DNA from: Geothrix edaphica
Lineage (GTDB): Bacteria; Acidobacteriota; Holophagae; Holophagales; Holophagaceae
Length of the DNA: 64,000 bases
NCBI RefSeq assembly: GCF_030268045.1
Contig: NZ_BSDC01000002.1
Span: forward strand, 186,001-250,000
Direction of reading: 5' to 3'
Position 1 is the first letter of the stretch; each line of letters opens with the position of its first letter. Shown here one piece after another: positions 32,647-40,759 of the stretch. Made by a program: the position numbers and the translations under genes. Below the pieces are notes generated by a model that was given only the letters and a program-made list of their open reading frames with translations, made no database searches and was not told where the DNA came from.

Positions 32647-35313
32647 TTACCTGAAGTTCATGTGGACGGCCTTGATGTCGGCCGTGCGGCCGGAGCCGTG
32701 GCAGACCATGCACTGTTCGACCTTGAGCAGCGCGTTGGCACGGGTCTCGTAGAACGAGCCACCGTTGCCCCGGAAGTGGGCGACGGCCGTCGAGGAGTCG
32801 TGGCAGGAGGCGCAGGCGGCCGTGATCGGGGAGCTCACGAGGTTGGTCTTGGCGACATCCTGGGTGAGCACGCCGGTGGCGGCATTGTAGCTGGGGCCGG
32901 TGCCGTAGTTCGTGACGTTGTCGGCCACCACGTAGGGCGAGAGGGAGAAGTAGCCCGTGGGGTTCGTGGTGGGGTCGCTGTTGTAGGTGCCCTTGCCCAC
33001 GGTGGAGAAGAGCATGTTCGGGATGGCCGCAGCGTTGGCGCTGTTGCTGAAGTCATAGGACCCGGGAACGTGGCAGGCCTCGCAGTTGTTCAGGATGGCC
33101 GGGTAGGTCACCTTCGCGAACGTGTCCGTGGGGGTGGGGGCGTGCCAGTTGAAGGGCACGGTCCGCTTGCCGGCGCCGTGAATGCCGTGGAGGAAGGTGC
33201 TGGCATTCGCGCTCCAGGCGCTGCTGGTCTGGTTGGGGTTGTGGCAGAAGTGGCAGGACTCGGCGTTGTTGCGCTCGCCCGCGTGGTAGGCGGAGGCGGT
33301 GAAGACGCCCAGGTTCTTGTGGCAGTCGTTGCACTTGGCGGTGTCCACGATGTTGCGGCGGGCAGTGGAGCCAGCCACGGTCATGAACTTGTTGGGCGCG
33401 GGCACGCTGAAGCCGCCCAACATCGTGACGGGATCATAGGCGAAGCTGGTGCTCCCCAGGTTGGGAACGTTGGTCTGGGTCAGCGACTGGCTGTTCTTGT
33501 TGTAGGTGTAGCCGATGCCGCCACGGAGCATGGTCGCATTGGCGGGGATCGCCACGCCGGTCATGGTCAGCGTGTAGTAGCCGCTGGCGTCGGGGCCCGT
33601 GAGGGTGCCGGCGCCGGTGCCGGTGGCGGTGCCATTCCAGACCTTCTTGATGTAGGCCGAGGCGGTGGCGTTGACATCAGCGGGGGCGGCAATGCCATCC
33701 TGCGGCACGGCGAAGGCCATGTAGACGCTGGGGCTGCCCACGAAGTTGTTCATCATCTCCGTGACCGTGCCGGCCGCGAAGGTGTTGAAGACGACGTCAG
33801 AGGTGGTGCCGTTGAGGGTCTGCTTGAACTTGAAGGTGAACACCGGGTGACGGGTCGCGTCGAGGGTGACACTCTTCAGGTCGTAGTCGATCTTGATGGC
33901 GCCCGGAGGCAGGTTGTTGCGGTCGCCGGCCAGGTAGGAGCCATTGGTATAGGCACCCGTGGCGAACGCCGGGTTCATGGGCGACACGGGGATGTGGTTG
34001 AGCTTGATGCCGGCCGCGCCGTGGCAGCCGGTGCAGTTCAGGTCGCTGGTCTGAGCGCCACCGCCGTGGTTGGTGCCGGCGGCCCAGTCGATGTTGTCGT
34101 GGCAGGCGCCGCAGGCCATGCGGCTGGGCTTGGTGTTCCAGTTGTCGCCCTGCGGGGTCGCGGCGATGGAGGCGGTGTGGCACTTGCTGCAGTTCCGCAG
34201 GTCCTGGGGGTAGGTGGTCTCGTTGAAGAGGATGCCGGCGTAGTTGTAGCCGTCCTTCTTCAGTTCCTCACCCGCGTGGAGGCGGTGGATGAAGGCGGGG
34301 AAGTCGCCCACGGCCATGCCGCCGATCTTGCGCTGGCCAGCCGTGGCGTCGTAGCCGGTGGCGGTGGTGGTGGCTTCCGCGAAGCCGAACTTGCGCTGGT
34401 CGGTGTGGCAGACCACGCAGTACTCGGCGTTGATCCGGGTGCTGCCGTGGAAGCCGTTGAACTTGGTGTGGCAGGTGTTGCAGGAGGAGGTGTCGACGAT
34501 GTTGCGCTGCTCGTTGGCGGCGGTCACAGCCAGGCCGGTGGACGGAACGAAGTCGTACCACAGGTTGCCGGGAGTCAGGACGGGCACGCCGGCGACGCCG
34601 CTGTTGGAGCCGTCGGCAGTGTTGGAGCCGGTGCCGCGGGCATTGCCGCTGAGCTGCACAGTCACGCGGTGGGTCAGGGCGGCCTGGTAGGTCACGTCAC
34701 CGAGGTCGGCCTTGGCACTGGGGGCGGTGTAGGTCAGGCCGTCCAGAGTGGTCTGGATGGCGGTGATGTCGCGGTAGAAGGTGTACTTGTAGGAGCCGTT
34801 GCCGTTGTCCACCAGCGTGCCGGTGTTGTCCGTGCTGGGCCGGGTCGCGGCGACGGCGGTGGTGCTGGTCGGCATGGTGGTGACGATGTAGCTCACCCAC
34901 TTGCTGGGGCTGCCGTTCGTGCCGGGCACCAGCTTGGCGATGCTGAAGGACATGTTGGCGTAGCTGGGGACCAGGGCCGAGGCGGTCTTGCTGGTGAAGC
35001 CCAGGCCGACGATGGGGGTGCCCACGCCGTCGGTGACGGTGAAGTTCACCACGGGCTTGCCGTTCACCACGGAGGCGCTGGTGACGCTGCCCTTGAGGGT
35101 GAGCTGGCTCCACTGCTCGGGAGTGAGCTGGGCGGCGTTCACGGTGATGGTGGCGTTGGTGCCGTTGGTGCCATTGGTACCGTTGGTGCCATTGGTACCG
35201 TTGGTGCCGTTCGCACCGGCGGGGCCCGTTTTGCCGTTACAGCCGATCAGCACGAGGGCGACGGCTGCGGTGGCGATGAGGCCGCAGAGCTGTTTCAAAG
35301 GACGGTATTGCAT
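32647..35313 (-). CDS. OmcA/MtrC-type decaheme c-type cytochrome lipoprotein (paralogue 3)
   Basis: 888 aa: signal peptide with LIGC lipobox (Cys25), nine Gly-X-Y triplets (27-53), ten CXXCH motifs (CNTCH, CVVCH, CSKCH, CGACH, CTGCH, then CNDCH, CHFCH, CEACH, CASCH, CMVCH), ending KAVHMNFR. It is a close paralogue of the 902-aa protein. Unlike the other two it has no 57-bp block upstream. It follows the porin and two small cytochrome genes on the same strand with a 154-bp gap, so it is probably the surface terminal reductase of that porin-cytochrome operon. AAGGAG precedes the ATG. Confidence 0.95.
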   Translation of the reverse strand: MQYRPLKQLCGLIATAAVALVLIGCNGKTGPAGANGTNGTNGTNGTNGTNGTNATITVNAAQLTPEQWSQLTLKGSVTSASVVNGKPVVNFTVTDGVGTPIVGLGFTSKTASALVPSYANMSFSIAKLVPGTNGSPSKWVSYIVTTMPTSTTAVAATRPSTDNTGTLVDNGNGSYKYTFYRDITAIQTTLDGLTYTAPSAKADLGDVTYQAALTHRVTVQLSGNARGTGSNTADGSNSGVAGVPVLTPGNLWYDFVPSTGLAVTAANEQRNIVDTSSCNTCHTKFNGFHGSTRINAEYCVVCHTDQRKFGFAEATTTATGYDATAGQRKIGGMAVGDFPAFIHRLHAGEELKKDGYNYAGILFNETTYPQDLRNCSKCHTASIAATPQGDNWNTKPSRMACGACHDNIDWAAGTNHGGGAQTSDLNCTGCHGAAGIKLNHIPVSPMNPAFATGAYTNGSYLAGDRNNLPPGAIKIDYDLKSVTLDATRHPVFTFKFKQTLNGTTSDVVFNTFAAGTVTEMMNNFVGSPSVYMAFAVPQDGIAAPADVNATASAYIKKVWNGTATGTGAGTLTGPDASGYYTLTMTGVAIPANATMLRGGIGYTYNKNSQSLTQTNVPNLGSTSFAYDPVTMLGGFSVPAPNKFMTVAGSTARRNIVDTAKCNDCHKNLGVFTASAYHAGERNNAESCHFCHNPNQTSSAWSANASTFLHGIHGAGKRTVPFNWHAPTPTDTFAKVTYPAILNNCEACHVPGSYDFSNSANAAAIPNMLFSTVGKGTYNSDPTTNPTGYFSLSPYVVADNVTNYGTGPSYNAATGVLTQDVAKTNLVSSPITAACASCHDSSTAVAHFRGNGGSFYETRANALLKVEQCMVCHGSGRTADIKAVHMNFR
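35155..35235 (-). repeat. Collagen-like Gly-X-Y tandem repeat in decaheme paralogue 3
   Basis: Encodes residues 27-53 as nine Gly-X-Y triplets, six of them Gly-Thr-Asn. Confidence 0.9.
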
Positions 35314-35467
35314 GCTTCATTCTCCTTATTGGGAGTAAGACTGCTGTTGAGTGGCGGTGGGGTGAAAACGCTCGGAAGGACTAGCCGAATGGGCACCTCC
35401 CATGGAGGTCGTTACGGAAAGGGGCTGTCTTGGTGGTGGGAGGGACGGGGGTTGGCCCTCCTCTCGA

Positions 35468-36118
35468 CTAGAAGCTCGTGCCGTGGCACAGGGTGTTGTT
35501 GAAGCAGCCGGGCGCCGTGCCGGCGGGTGCCGGAGTCACGGGCTTGAGGGAGGAGTTGGCCCCATTGAGGTGGCACTGGGCGCAGGCGGGGGCGTTCCCG
35601 CTGTTGGTGTTGACGTGGCTGGGCGAGGCGAACGTGGGACCGCGCCAGGGGGCGTCGGGGTGCGGCGCCTTGGTGTGGCAGGCCTTGCAGGAGACGGCGG
35701 CACCATCGGTGTAGTTCGCGCCGTGGCACTTGGTGCAGTAGGCGAAGCCGGAGCCGTCGACCACCGTCCCGCCGATCAGCTGGGTCATGGCCGGAGCAGC
35801 CTGGGCGCCCAGGCGACCGTGCTGGCTGGGATCCGCCCAGCCGGCGGGATGGTTCACGCCGTTCGCATGGCAGCTGAAGCAGCTCACCTTGGAGATGCCG
35901 CCCGCCTGGGCCGGATCCGAGGTGGATCCGTGGCAGGTGCGGCACTGGTCGGGCGCCTTGACGTAATCGATGTAGTGGACCTCGATCCAGTTGGTCGGGT
36001 GCTGTCCGGTGGAGGCGTTAAACGGAGCCCCCTTCCCGGCAGTTCCGGCGCATCCCCAGGCAAGAAGCGCGAGGAGCGTCGCGAAACAGCTTCCTACCAT
36101 CAACTTAGTTCGGCTCAT
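35468..36118 (-). CDS. Multiheme c-type cytochrome lipoprotein (five CXXCH plus one CX5CH)
   Basis: 216 aa starting at ATG 36118; the upstream in-frame extension has no ribosome-binding site. A signal peptide ends in LAWGC (Cys about 23), so it is a predicted lipoprotein. Five canonical heme motifs (CRTCH, CFSCH, CTKCH, CKACH, CAQCH) are followed by a C-terminal CFNNTLCH with five residues between the cysteines, resembling the expanded motifs known in Geobacter multiheme proteins. It sits between the pentaheme lipoprotein and the third decaheme gene in the porin operon, so a role in relaying electrons at the outer membrane is likely. Confidence 0.87.
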   Translation of the reverse strand: MSRTKLMVGSCFATLLALLAWGCAGTAGKGAPFNASTGQHPTNWIEVHYIDYVKAPDQCRTCHGSTSDPAQAGGISKVSCFSCHANGVNHPAGWADPSQHGRLGAQAAPAMTQLIGGTVVDGSGFAYCTKCHGANYTDGAAVSCKACHTKAPHPDAPWRGPTFASPSHVNTNSGNAPACAQCHLNGANSSLKPVTPAPAGTAPGCFNNTLCHGTSF

Positions 36119-36147
36119 GGTGTTCCCCTTGGACACGTTTTCAGTTC

Positions 36148-36621
36148 CTACCGGTGGCAAGCCGCGCACTTCTCGTTGTTGGCCCGGCCATGGCAGGCGT
36201 AGCAGCTGGACGGATCCATCTTTCCTTCGATGCGATGCTGGGTCATGAAGTCACCCCGGTGCGGCGTGGCGCGGTCAGGCCGGTCGCTCAGGCGGGTGGC
36301 GGGCTTCATGGGGACCTTGCCGCCGTGGCAGTCCGCGCAGAAGGACTGGGCGTGGCAGGAGGCGCAGGTGTTGGCGTCCTGGTTGGCCTGGAAGCGGTGG
36401 TCCTTCACGAAGGTGGGTGTGTGGTCGAAGGACGCGTAGGGCTTGAGCGCGCCCTTGGCCACGTCGTTGCTGTGGCATTCGGAGCAGATGGGACGGCCCG
36501 CGCCCAGTTCCTGGGGGTGGGTGGCCGCGAAGCTGGCTTCTGGCGAGATGAGGCTGCACGCCGTCAGGACGCAGAGACCCAGCACGATGCCGACGATCTG
36601 GAGAATGGACTTCCGGGCCAT
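36148..36621 (-). CDS. Pentaheme c-type cytochrome lipoprotein
   Basis: 157 aa with a signal peptide ending in VLTAC (Cys22) and five CXXCH motifs: CSECH, CASCH, CADCH, CYACH and CAACH. Extra histidines (FDHTPTF, KDHRF, TQHR) are likely distal heme ligands, as in NrfH/cytochrome c7-like folds. The start codon overlaps the porin stop by one base (TAATG), so it is made together with the barrel protein. The pairing suggests it is the periplasmic or barrel-embedded partner of the porin-cytochrome conduit, but it is smaller than MtrA-type partners. Confidence 0.88.
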   Translation of the reverse strand: MARKSILQIVGIVLGLCVLTACSLISPEASFAATHPQELGAGRPICSECHSNDVAKGALKPYASFDHTPTFVKDHRFQANQDANTCASCHAQSFCADCHGGKVPMKPATRLSDRPDRATPHRGDFMTQHRIEGKMDPSSCYACHGRANNEKCAACHR

Positions 36622-37976
36622 TAGCGACCTCCCTTCTTAGCAAAGCCGAACCGATACTCGGCCCGCAGGAGCCCCCGGGTCTCGTGCCTGGCGACGGGGG
36701 TGCTTCCGTAGCTGATGTCTCCGGACACCTTCACGTTCGTGGTGGCCTGGTATCCGAGCGAGCCCACCACTTCATAGACGTTCCGGACCCCGACGAGGTA
36801 GGGGTTCTCGCTGTCGTAGCGCTGGAGGATGGCATCCAGGCTCGCGATGAGCTTGCCCTGGGTGGCCATGGCCCAGACGCGGGCTTCCTTGTGGCTCAGG
36901 CTGCGGTACGGGGTCGCAGGATCCACGAACCTGGTGTTCGCGGCGTTCACCCAGTGGCCACTGACGCCGCCGAGGAAGGACTTATCGCTGGCGGTCCAGC
37001 GGACCTCGCCACCGGCGCGGTTCACGTCGCCGAAGGTCTCGCGGTGCATGTGGCGGTAGTCGCCCACCAGCTGGACGACCGTGGAGGCGTTCCAGGTGAT
37101 GCTGCCGCCGAAGCCGCGGAACTTGTCGTTCTCGTCCTGGCGGAAGAGGGAGGGCAGGTTGGTGCCGGCGAAGTAGTAGTTGAAGTTCCGCATGGCGTAG
37201 TTGCCGGTCATGGTGACCTGGTCGCCGAGCTTCACGGTGGCGGTGTAGTCGTGCTCGGCGGTGTTGGTCCGCTCGTTGGCGACGTTGAACACCGTGCGGC
37301 CCCGGAGGTCGAAGGCGGAGGCGGGCGCGAGGTGGAAGTCGGCGCCCAGCATCTTGCGCGTGTAGTCGACCGGAGAGGGAATGTCGAGATCCTTGGCCGC
37401 CTTGGTGCCGTCCTGGACGTAGGAGAGGCCGATCTCACCGACCTTGGGCATGCGCCAGGCCAGCCGGGTGCCCATGATGAAGTCGCGCTGGAACTCGTAG
37501 TCCGCCTGGTTCCGGGGATCCACCGTCTTGTAGTAGACCGGCTTCCCGCCGAAGGCCGAGATCGAGAAGCCGCCGCGCAGATCCGTCCGGACGCTGACGC
37601 CATCGACCTGCTCGAAACCGGTGGCCTGGTTGGCCGTGAAGCGGCCCGCCTTGATCTCGGCATTGGCCTGATCGAAGCGGTACTGCAGGTAGCCGTAGTT
37701 CAGGTAGCCGCCGGACTTGGAGCCGTCGAAATTGCTCACATCGCTCAGATCCGTCCGGCCCCATCCGAAGAGGTGCAGGGACAGGTTGTCGGTGCCGAGC
37801 TTGGTGGCGTCGATGCCCAGGTACTGGGTGGCCGGGGTGAAGGTGTTCTTGTCAAAGCCCGGCGTCTCCTGCTTCCACATCTGGGCCATGGTGGTGCCAT
37901 ACAGGCTCACCTCCTGGCCCCAGGCCGTGGCAGTCATCAGGGTGGCAAGCAGGACCACTTGGGTTCGTGGCTTCAT
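36621..37976 (-). CDS. Outer-membrane beta-barrel protein of the porin-cytochrome module
   Basis: 451 aa with an ATG at 37976 followed by a signal peptide (MKPRTQVVLLATLMTATAWG). The mature chain alternates hydrophobic and polar residues in many short strands rich in Tyr, Gly and Phe, with no cysteine, typical of a 20-plus-stranded barrel. It ends KKGGR rather than in an aromatic residue. First gene of an operon with two small multiheme lipoproteins and a decaheme protein, so it probably forms the pore of an outer-membrane electron conduit (role like MtrB or Geobacter OmbB, sequence not recognisably the same). Confidence 0.85.
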   Translation of the reverse strand: MKPRTQVVLLATLMTATAWGQEVSLYGTTMAQMWKQETPGFDKNTFTPATQYLGIDATKLGTDNLSLHLFGWGRTDLSDVSNFDGSKSGGYLNYGYLQYRFDQANAEIKAGRFTANQATGFEQVDGVSVRTDLRGGFSISAFGGKPVYYKTVDPRNQADYEFQRDFIMGTRLAWRMPKVGEIGLSYVQDGTKAAKDLDIPSPVDYTRKMLGADFHLAPASAFDLRGRTVFNVANERTNTAEHDYTATVKLGDQVTMTGNYAMRNFNYYFAGTNLPSLFRQDENDKFRGFGGSITWNASTVVQLVGDYRHMHRETFGDVNRAGGEVRWTASDKSFLGGVSGHWVNAANTRFVDPATPYRSLSHKEARVWAMATQGKLIASLDAILQRYDSENPYLVGVRNVYEVVGSLGYQATTNVKVSGDISYGSTPVARHETRGLLRAEYRFGFAKKGGR

Positions 37977-38105
37977 GATTCGCCTCATGCGGTGGCGTGG
38001 ATGGACCGGGGTGGAATAGCAGAAGGAGCAGGACCGTGTTCTATGGAAAGCCTTGCCAGTGCAGGCCGGACGCGGGTGAAAGCAGATGTGTGCGTCAGAA
38101 ACCAA

Positions 38106-38133
38106 ACTATAGCCCTCACTCTGGCTACCTCAA
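38106..38133 (-). promoter_or_regulatory. Predicted sigma-70 promoter of the porin-cytochrome operon
   Basis: On the minus strand TTGAGG (38133-38128), a 16-bp spacer and TATAGT (38111-38106) match the -35 and -10 consensus at 4 and 5 of 6 positions. Transcription would start near 38099, leaving a leader of about 120 nt before the porin start codon. Confidence 0.5.
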
Positions 38134-38515
38134 GGGCGGAAATGAATAATTCATGTATGAATGTATGCTTATTTTTTTAGCATCAAAAACATACAAATTG
38201 TGTTTTACACTATTTTTAAATATTATTAATAAACATGTTATAAAAATGGTAATTGTATAATAACAATATTTTAATTGTCATGATCATGACATGGATTCTC
38301 TGTTCAGACAAAGTTGTGACCTTTGCCACTGGGGATTGGTTCCCAACTTCGGGGCCATGATTTGCCCGCCCCTGAAGCTCCTTTCAATGCGGCAGGGTCG
38401 GAGGACCCTCCAGGTGGTGGTCGGACCAGTCGCATGGTCGGACCAGCCCTCCCTGTGACCCCCGGCACTGAGTCGCCTCCGCATACTTCCCACTTGGAAA
38501 AGGTTGGAGGTTTTC
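38134..38515. other. AT-rich divergent intergenic region between the porin operon and iorA
   Basis: About 380 bp, with the stretch 38150-38280 far more AT-rich than the rest of the window. It holds the dyad ATGAAT-A-ATTCAT (38142-38154), the 16-bp perfect palindrome TGTCATGATCATGACA (38276-38291) and a CRP-like TGTGA-CCTTTG-CCACT (38315-38330). No gene of credible composition was found here. Confidence 0.6.
38276..38291. promoter_or_regulatory. Perfect 16-bp palindrome, candidate CRP/FNR-superfamily operator
   Basis: TGTCATGATCATGACA reads as TGTCA-N6-TGACA, the 5-6-5 geometry of CRP/FNR-superfamily sites. It lies 165 bp upstream of the predicted porin promoter and 225 bp before iorA. Confidence 0.45.
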
Positions 38516-40162
38516 ATGGTTCAGAGCACCCTCGCGCTGGGGGTCGAAGCGGTGGGATGTGCCGCCTTCGATGCCGGCATCAAAGGCGCGTTCGGTTATC
38601 CGGGCACGCCATCCACGGAGGGGTTCGAGGCGGTCGAGCTGCTCATCCATGGGGCCCAGGACGGCCGGGTGGCCCAGTGGGCCGCCAATGAGAAGGTGGC
38701 CTACGACCTGGCCATGGGCATGAGCTATTCGGGGTTCCGCGCCCTGGTGACCATGAAGCACGTGGGCCTGAACGTGGCCATGGACGCCTACGCCAACTCC
38801 GCCCTCACCGGCGTCCGCGGCGGCCTCGTGCTGCTGGTGGCGGATGACCCCGGCATGCACAGCAGCCAGAACGAGCAGGACAGCCGCCGCCTGGCGGAGT
38901 TCGCCTGGCTGCCCTGCCTGGAGCCCAGCACGGTCCAGGAATGCTACGACTTCACCCTCCGGGCCTTCGAGCTGTCCGAGGCCCTCCAGGTGCCCGTGAT
39001 GCTGCGCATCGTGACCCGTCTGGCCCACTGCCGCGCGGCCCTGGCGCGACGGGCGGCCCTGGCGCCCGCCGGCCTGGGTCCCGTTCCGGCCTCCGCCATC
39101 CAGGACTGGGTGCTGATCCCCGCCAACGCCCGCCGCCGCTATGTGGACCTGCTGGAGAAGCAGCCCCGCCTGATGGCCGAAGCCACACCCCTGAACCGCC
39201 TCGTCCCCGGCTCCGCCCGCCGTGGCGTGGCCCTGTCGGGCATGGGCCGGGCCTACTTCGGCCAGCTGCTCCACGAGAACCCGGCCCTGGCGGACCTGCC
39301 CCGCCTGGAGATCGCCGCCTACCCCGTGGATCCGGGCCTGGAGCAGGCCTTTCTGGCCCAGGTCGACGAGGTGGTGGTCTTCGAGGAGGACTATCCGGTG
39401 CTGGAGGAGCGCCTGGGCCTGCGCGGCACCGCCAAGGTCCGCGGCCGCCTGGACGGCGCCCTGCCCCGCACGGGCGAACTCACGCCCCGCCTGCTGAAGG
39501 GTGCCCTCGGCCTGGAGGCCCCGGCCGGGAAGGCCGCGGCCGCCCTCGAGCTGCCCATCCGTGGCCCCCGCTTCTGCGACGGCTGCGGCCACGTGGACGC
39601 CTACGAGGCCCTGCAGGAGGCCCTGGCCCAGGTCGGCGCCCCGGAGACCCGCGTCTTCGGCGACATCGGCTGCTACACCCTGGCCGCCCAGGAGCCCATG
39701 GCGGCCATCCACGCGGTGGTGGAGATGGGCGCCAGCATCAGCATGGCCGTGGGTGCGGCCCTGGCGGGCCAGACGCCCTCCGTGGCCGTCATCGGCGATT
39801 CCACCTTCGGGCACAGCGGACTGCCGGCCCTGCTGACAGCCGCCGACGCCGGCGTGAACGTCACCGTGATGATCCTCGACAACCGCGTGGTGGGCATGAC
39901 GGGCCAGCAGCCCAGCCAGGCCCTCGACCAGGTCGAGCGCATGGTGCGGGGCATGGGCCTCCAGGAGGACCAGCTCCAGGTGCTTCTGCCTGTGCCCAGG
40001 CAGCACGACGCCAATGTGGCGGCCGTCGCGGCCGCCCTGCGGCATCCCGGCCTCTCGGTGGTGGTGTTCCGCCGGGAGTGCATCCAGTCCATCCGCCGCG
40101 GCGTCCTGAAGGATCACGACCGCCAGGAGCGCGAGCGCTGCACCACCGAGGTCTGCTCATGA
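38516..40162 (+). CDS. iorA: Indolepyruvate ferredoxin oxidoreductase alpha subunit, lacking the C-terminal ferredoxin domain
   Basis: Thiamine-diphosphate subunit that oxidises aryl-pyruvates to aryl-acetyl-CoA with ferredoxin as acceptor; 548 aa. The N-terminal pyrimidine domain has GYPGTPSTEGFE; the TPP/Mg site is GDIGCYTL (about 382-389) through GDSTFGHSG. Known IorA proteins run to about 600-650 aa with two [4Fe-4S] motifs at the end. Here the chain stops at RERCTTEVCS without any CxxCxxC set, so the cluster domain is absent. The ATG at 38516 follows GGAGG. Its stop overlaps iorB (ATGA). Confidence 0.93.
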   Translation: MVQSTLALGVEAVGCAAFDAGIKGAFGYPGTPSTEGFEAVELLIHGAQDGRVAQWAANEKVAYDLAMGMSYSGFRALVTMKHVGLNVAMDAYANSALTGVRGGLVLLVADDPGMHSSQNEQDSRRLAEFAWLPCLEPSTVQECYDFTLRAFELSEALQVPVMLRIVTRLAHCRAALARRAALAPAGLGPVPASAIQDWVLIPANARRRYVDLLEKQPRLMAEATPLNRLVPGSARRGVALSGMGRAYFGQLLHENPALADLPRLEIAAYPVDPGLEQAFLAQVDEVVVFEEDYPVLEERLGLRGTAKVRGRLDGALPRTGELTPRLLKGALGLEAPAGKAAAALELPIRGPRFCDGCGHVDAYEALQEALAQVGAPETRVFGDIGCYTLAAQEPMAAIHAVVEMGASISMAVGAALAGQTPSVAVIGDSTFGHSGLPALLTAADAGVNVTVMILDNRVVGMTGQQPSQALDQVERMVRGMGLQEDQLQVLLPVPRQHDANVAAVAAALRHPGLSVVVFRRECIQSIRRGVLKDHDRQERERCTTEVCS

Positions 40163-40758
40163 ACGTCCCCCGCATCCACGGCATCGTCCTGTCCGGCGTC
40201 GGCGGCCAGGGGGTGCTCTCCCTCGCCCAGATCCTGCTGGAGGCCCTGCGGCGCAGCGGCCTCCACGCCCTCCAGTCCGAGATCCACGGCATGAGCCAGC
40301 GGGGCGGCAGCGTCCACGCCCAGGTCTGCTACTCGGAGATCCCCCTCACCTCGCCCATCCTCGACGAAGGCGGTGCCGACCTGCTGGTGGCCCTCGAGCC
40401 CCTGGAGGCCCTGCGCTACGTGTCCATGCTCCGCATGAACGGACACCTGGTCGTGGCGGAGGAACCCCAGATGGACATGGCGGGCTACCCGCCCCTGGAT
40501 GACGTCTACGCGGCCCTCAAGACCGTGCGCGGCGCCCACCTCGTCGACACCGAGGACCTGGCCCGCCGGCTCAACCACCGCCAGGCCGGCGGCATGGCCC
40601 TGCTGGGCATGGCCTCGAAATTCCTTCCCGTGGCTGACGCCGTCTGGCACGAGGTGATCGCCCAGCGCTTCGAAGCCAAGGGCGCGCGCGTCACCGAGAA
40701 GAACCTCGAGGCCTTCGAGGCCGGCCGCGGCCTGATCCACGACCCAGTGGGAGCCTGA
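40159..40758 (+). CDS. iorB: Indolepyruvate ferredoxin oxidoreductase beta subunit
   Basis: 199-aa partner of IorA, of the 2-oxoacid oxidoreductase gamma type that binds CoA. It shows the family start GVGGQGVLSLAQIL and the MSQRGGSVHAQVCYS segment. Translationally coupled to iorA by ATGA (40159-40162) and followed after 1 bp by the ADP-forming acyl-CoA synthetase. The tight spacing indicates that arylacetyl-CoA is passed on for ATP formation. Confidence 0.95.
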   Translation: MNVPRIHGIVLSGVGGQGVLSLAQILLEALRRSGLHALQSEIHGMSQRGGSVHAQVCYSEIPLTSPILDEGGADLLVALEPLEALRYVSMLRMNGHLVVAEEPQMDMAGYPPLDDVYAALKTVRGAHLVDTEDLARRLNHRQAGGMALLGMASKFLPVADAVWHEVIAQRFEAKGARVTEKNLEAFEAGRGLIHDPVGA

Positions 40759-40759
40759 C

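Noticed and set aside
36621-38105. A longer porin start 43 codons upstream
   Set aside because: The extension is Cys/His/Arg-rich, has no ribosome-binding site, and hides a good signal peptide that starts at 37976.
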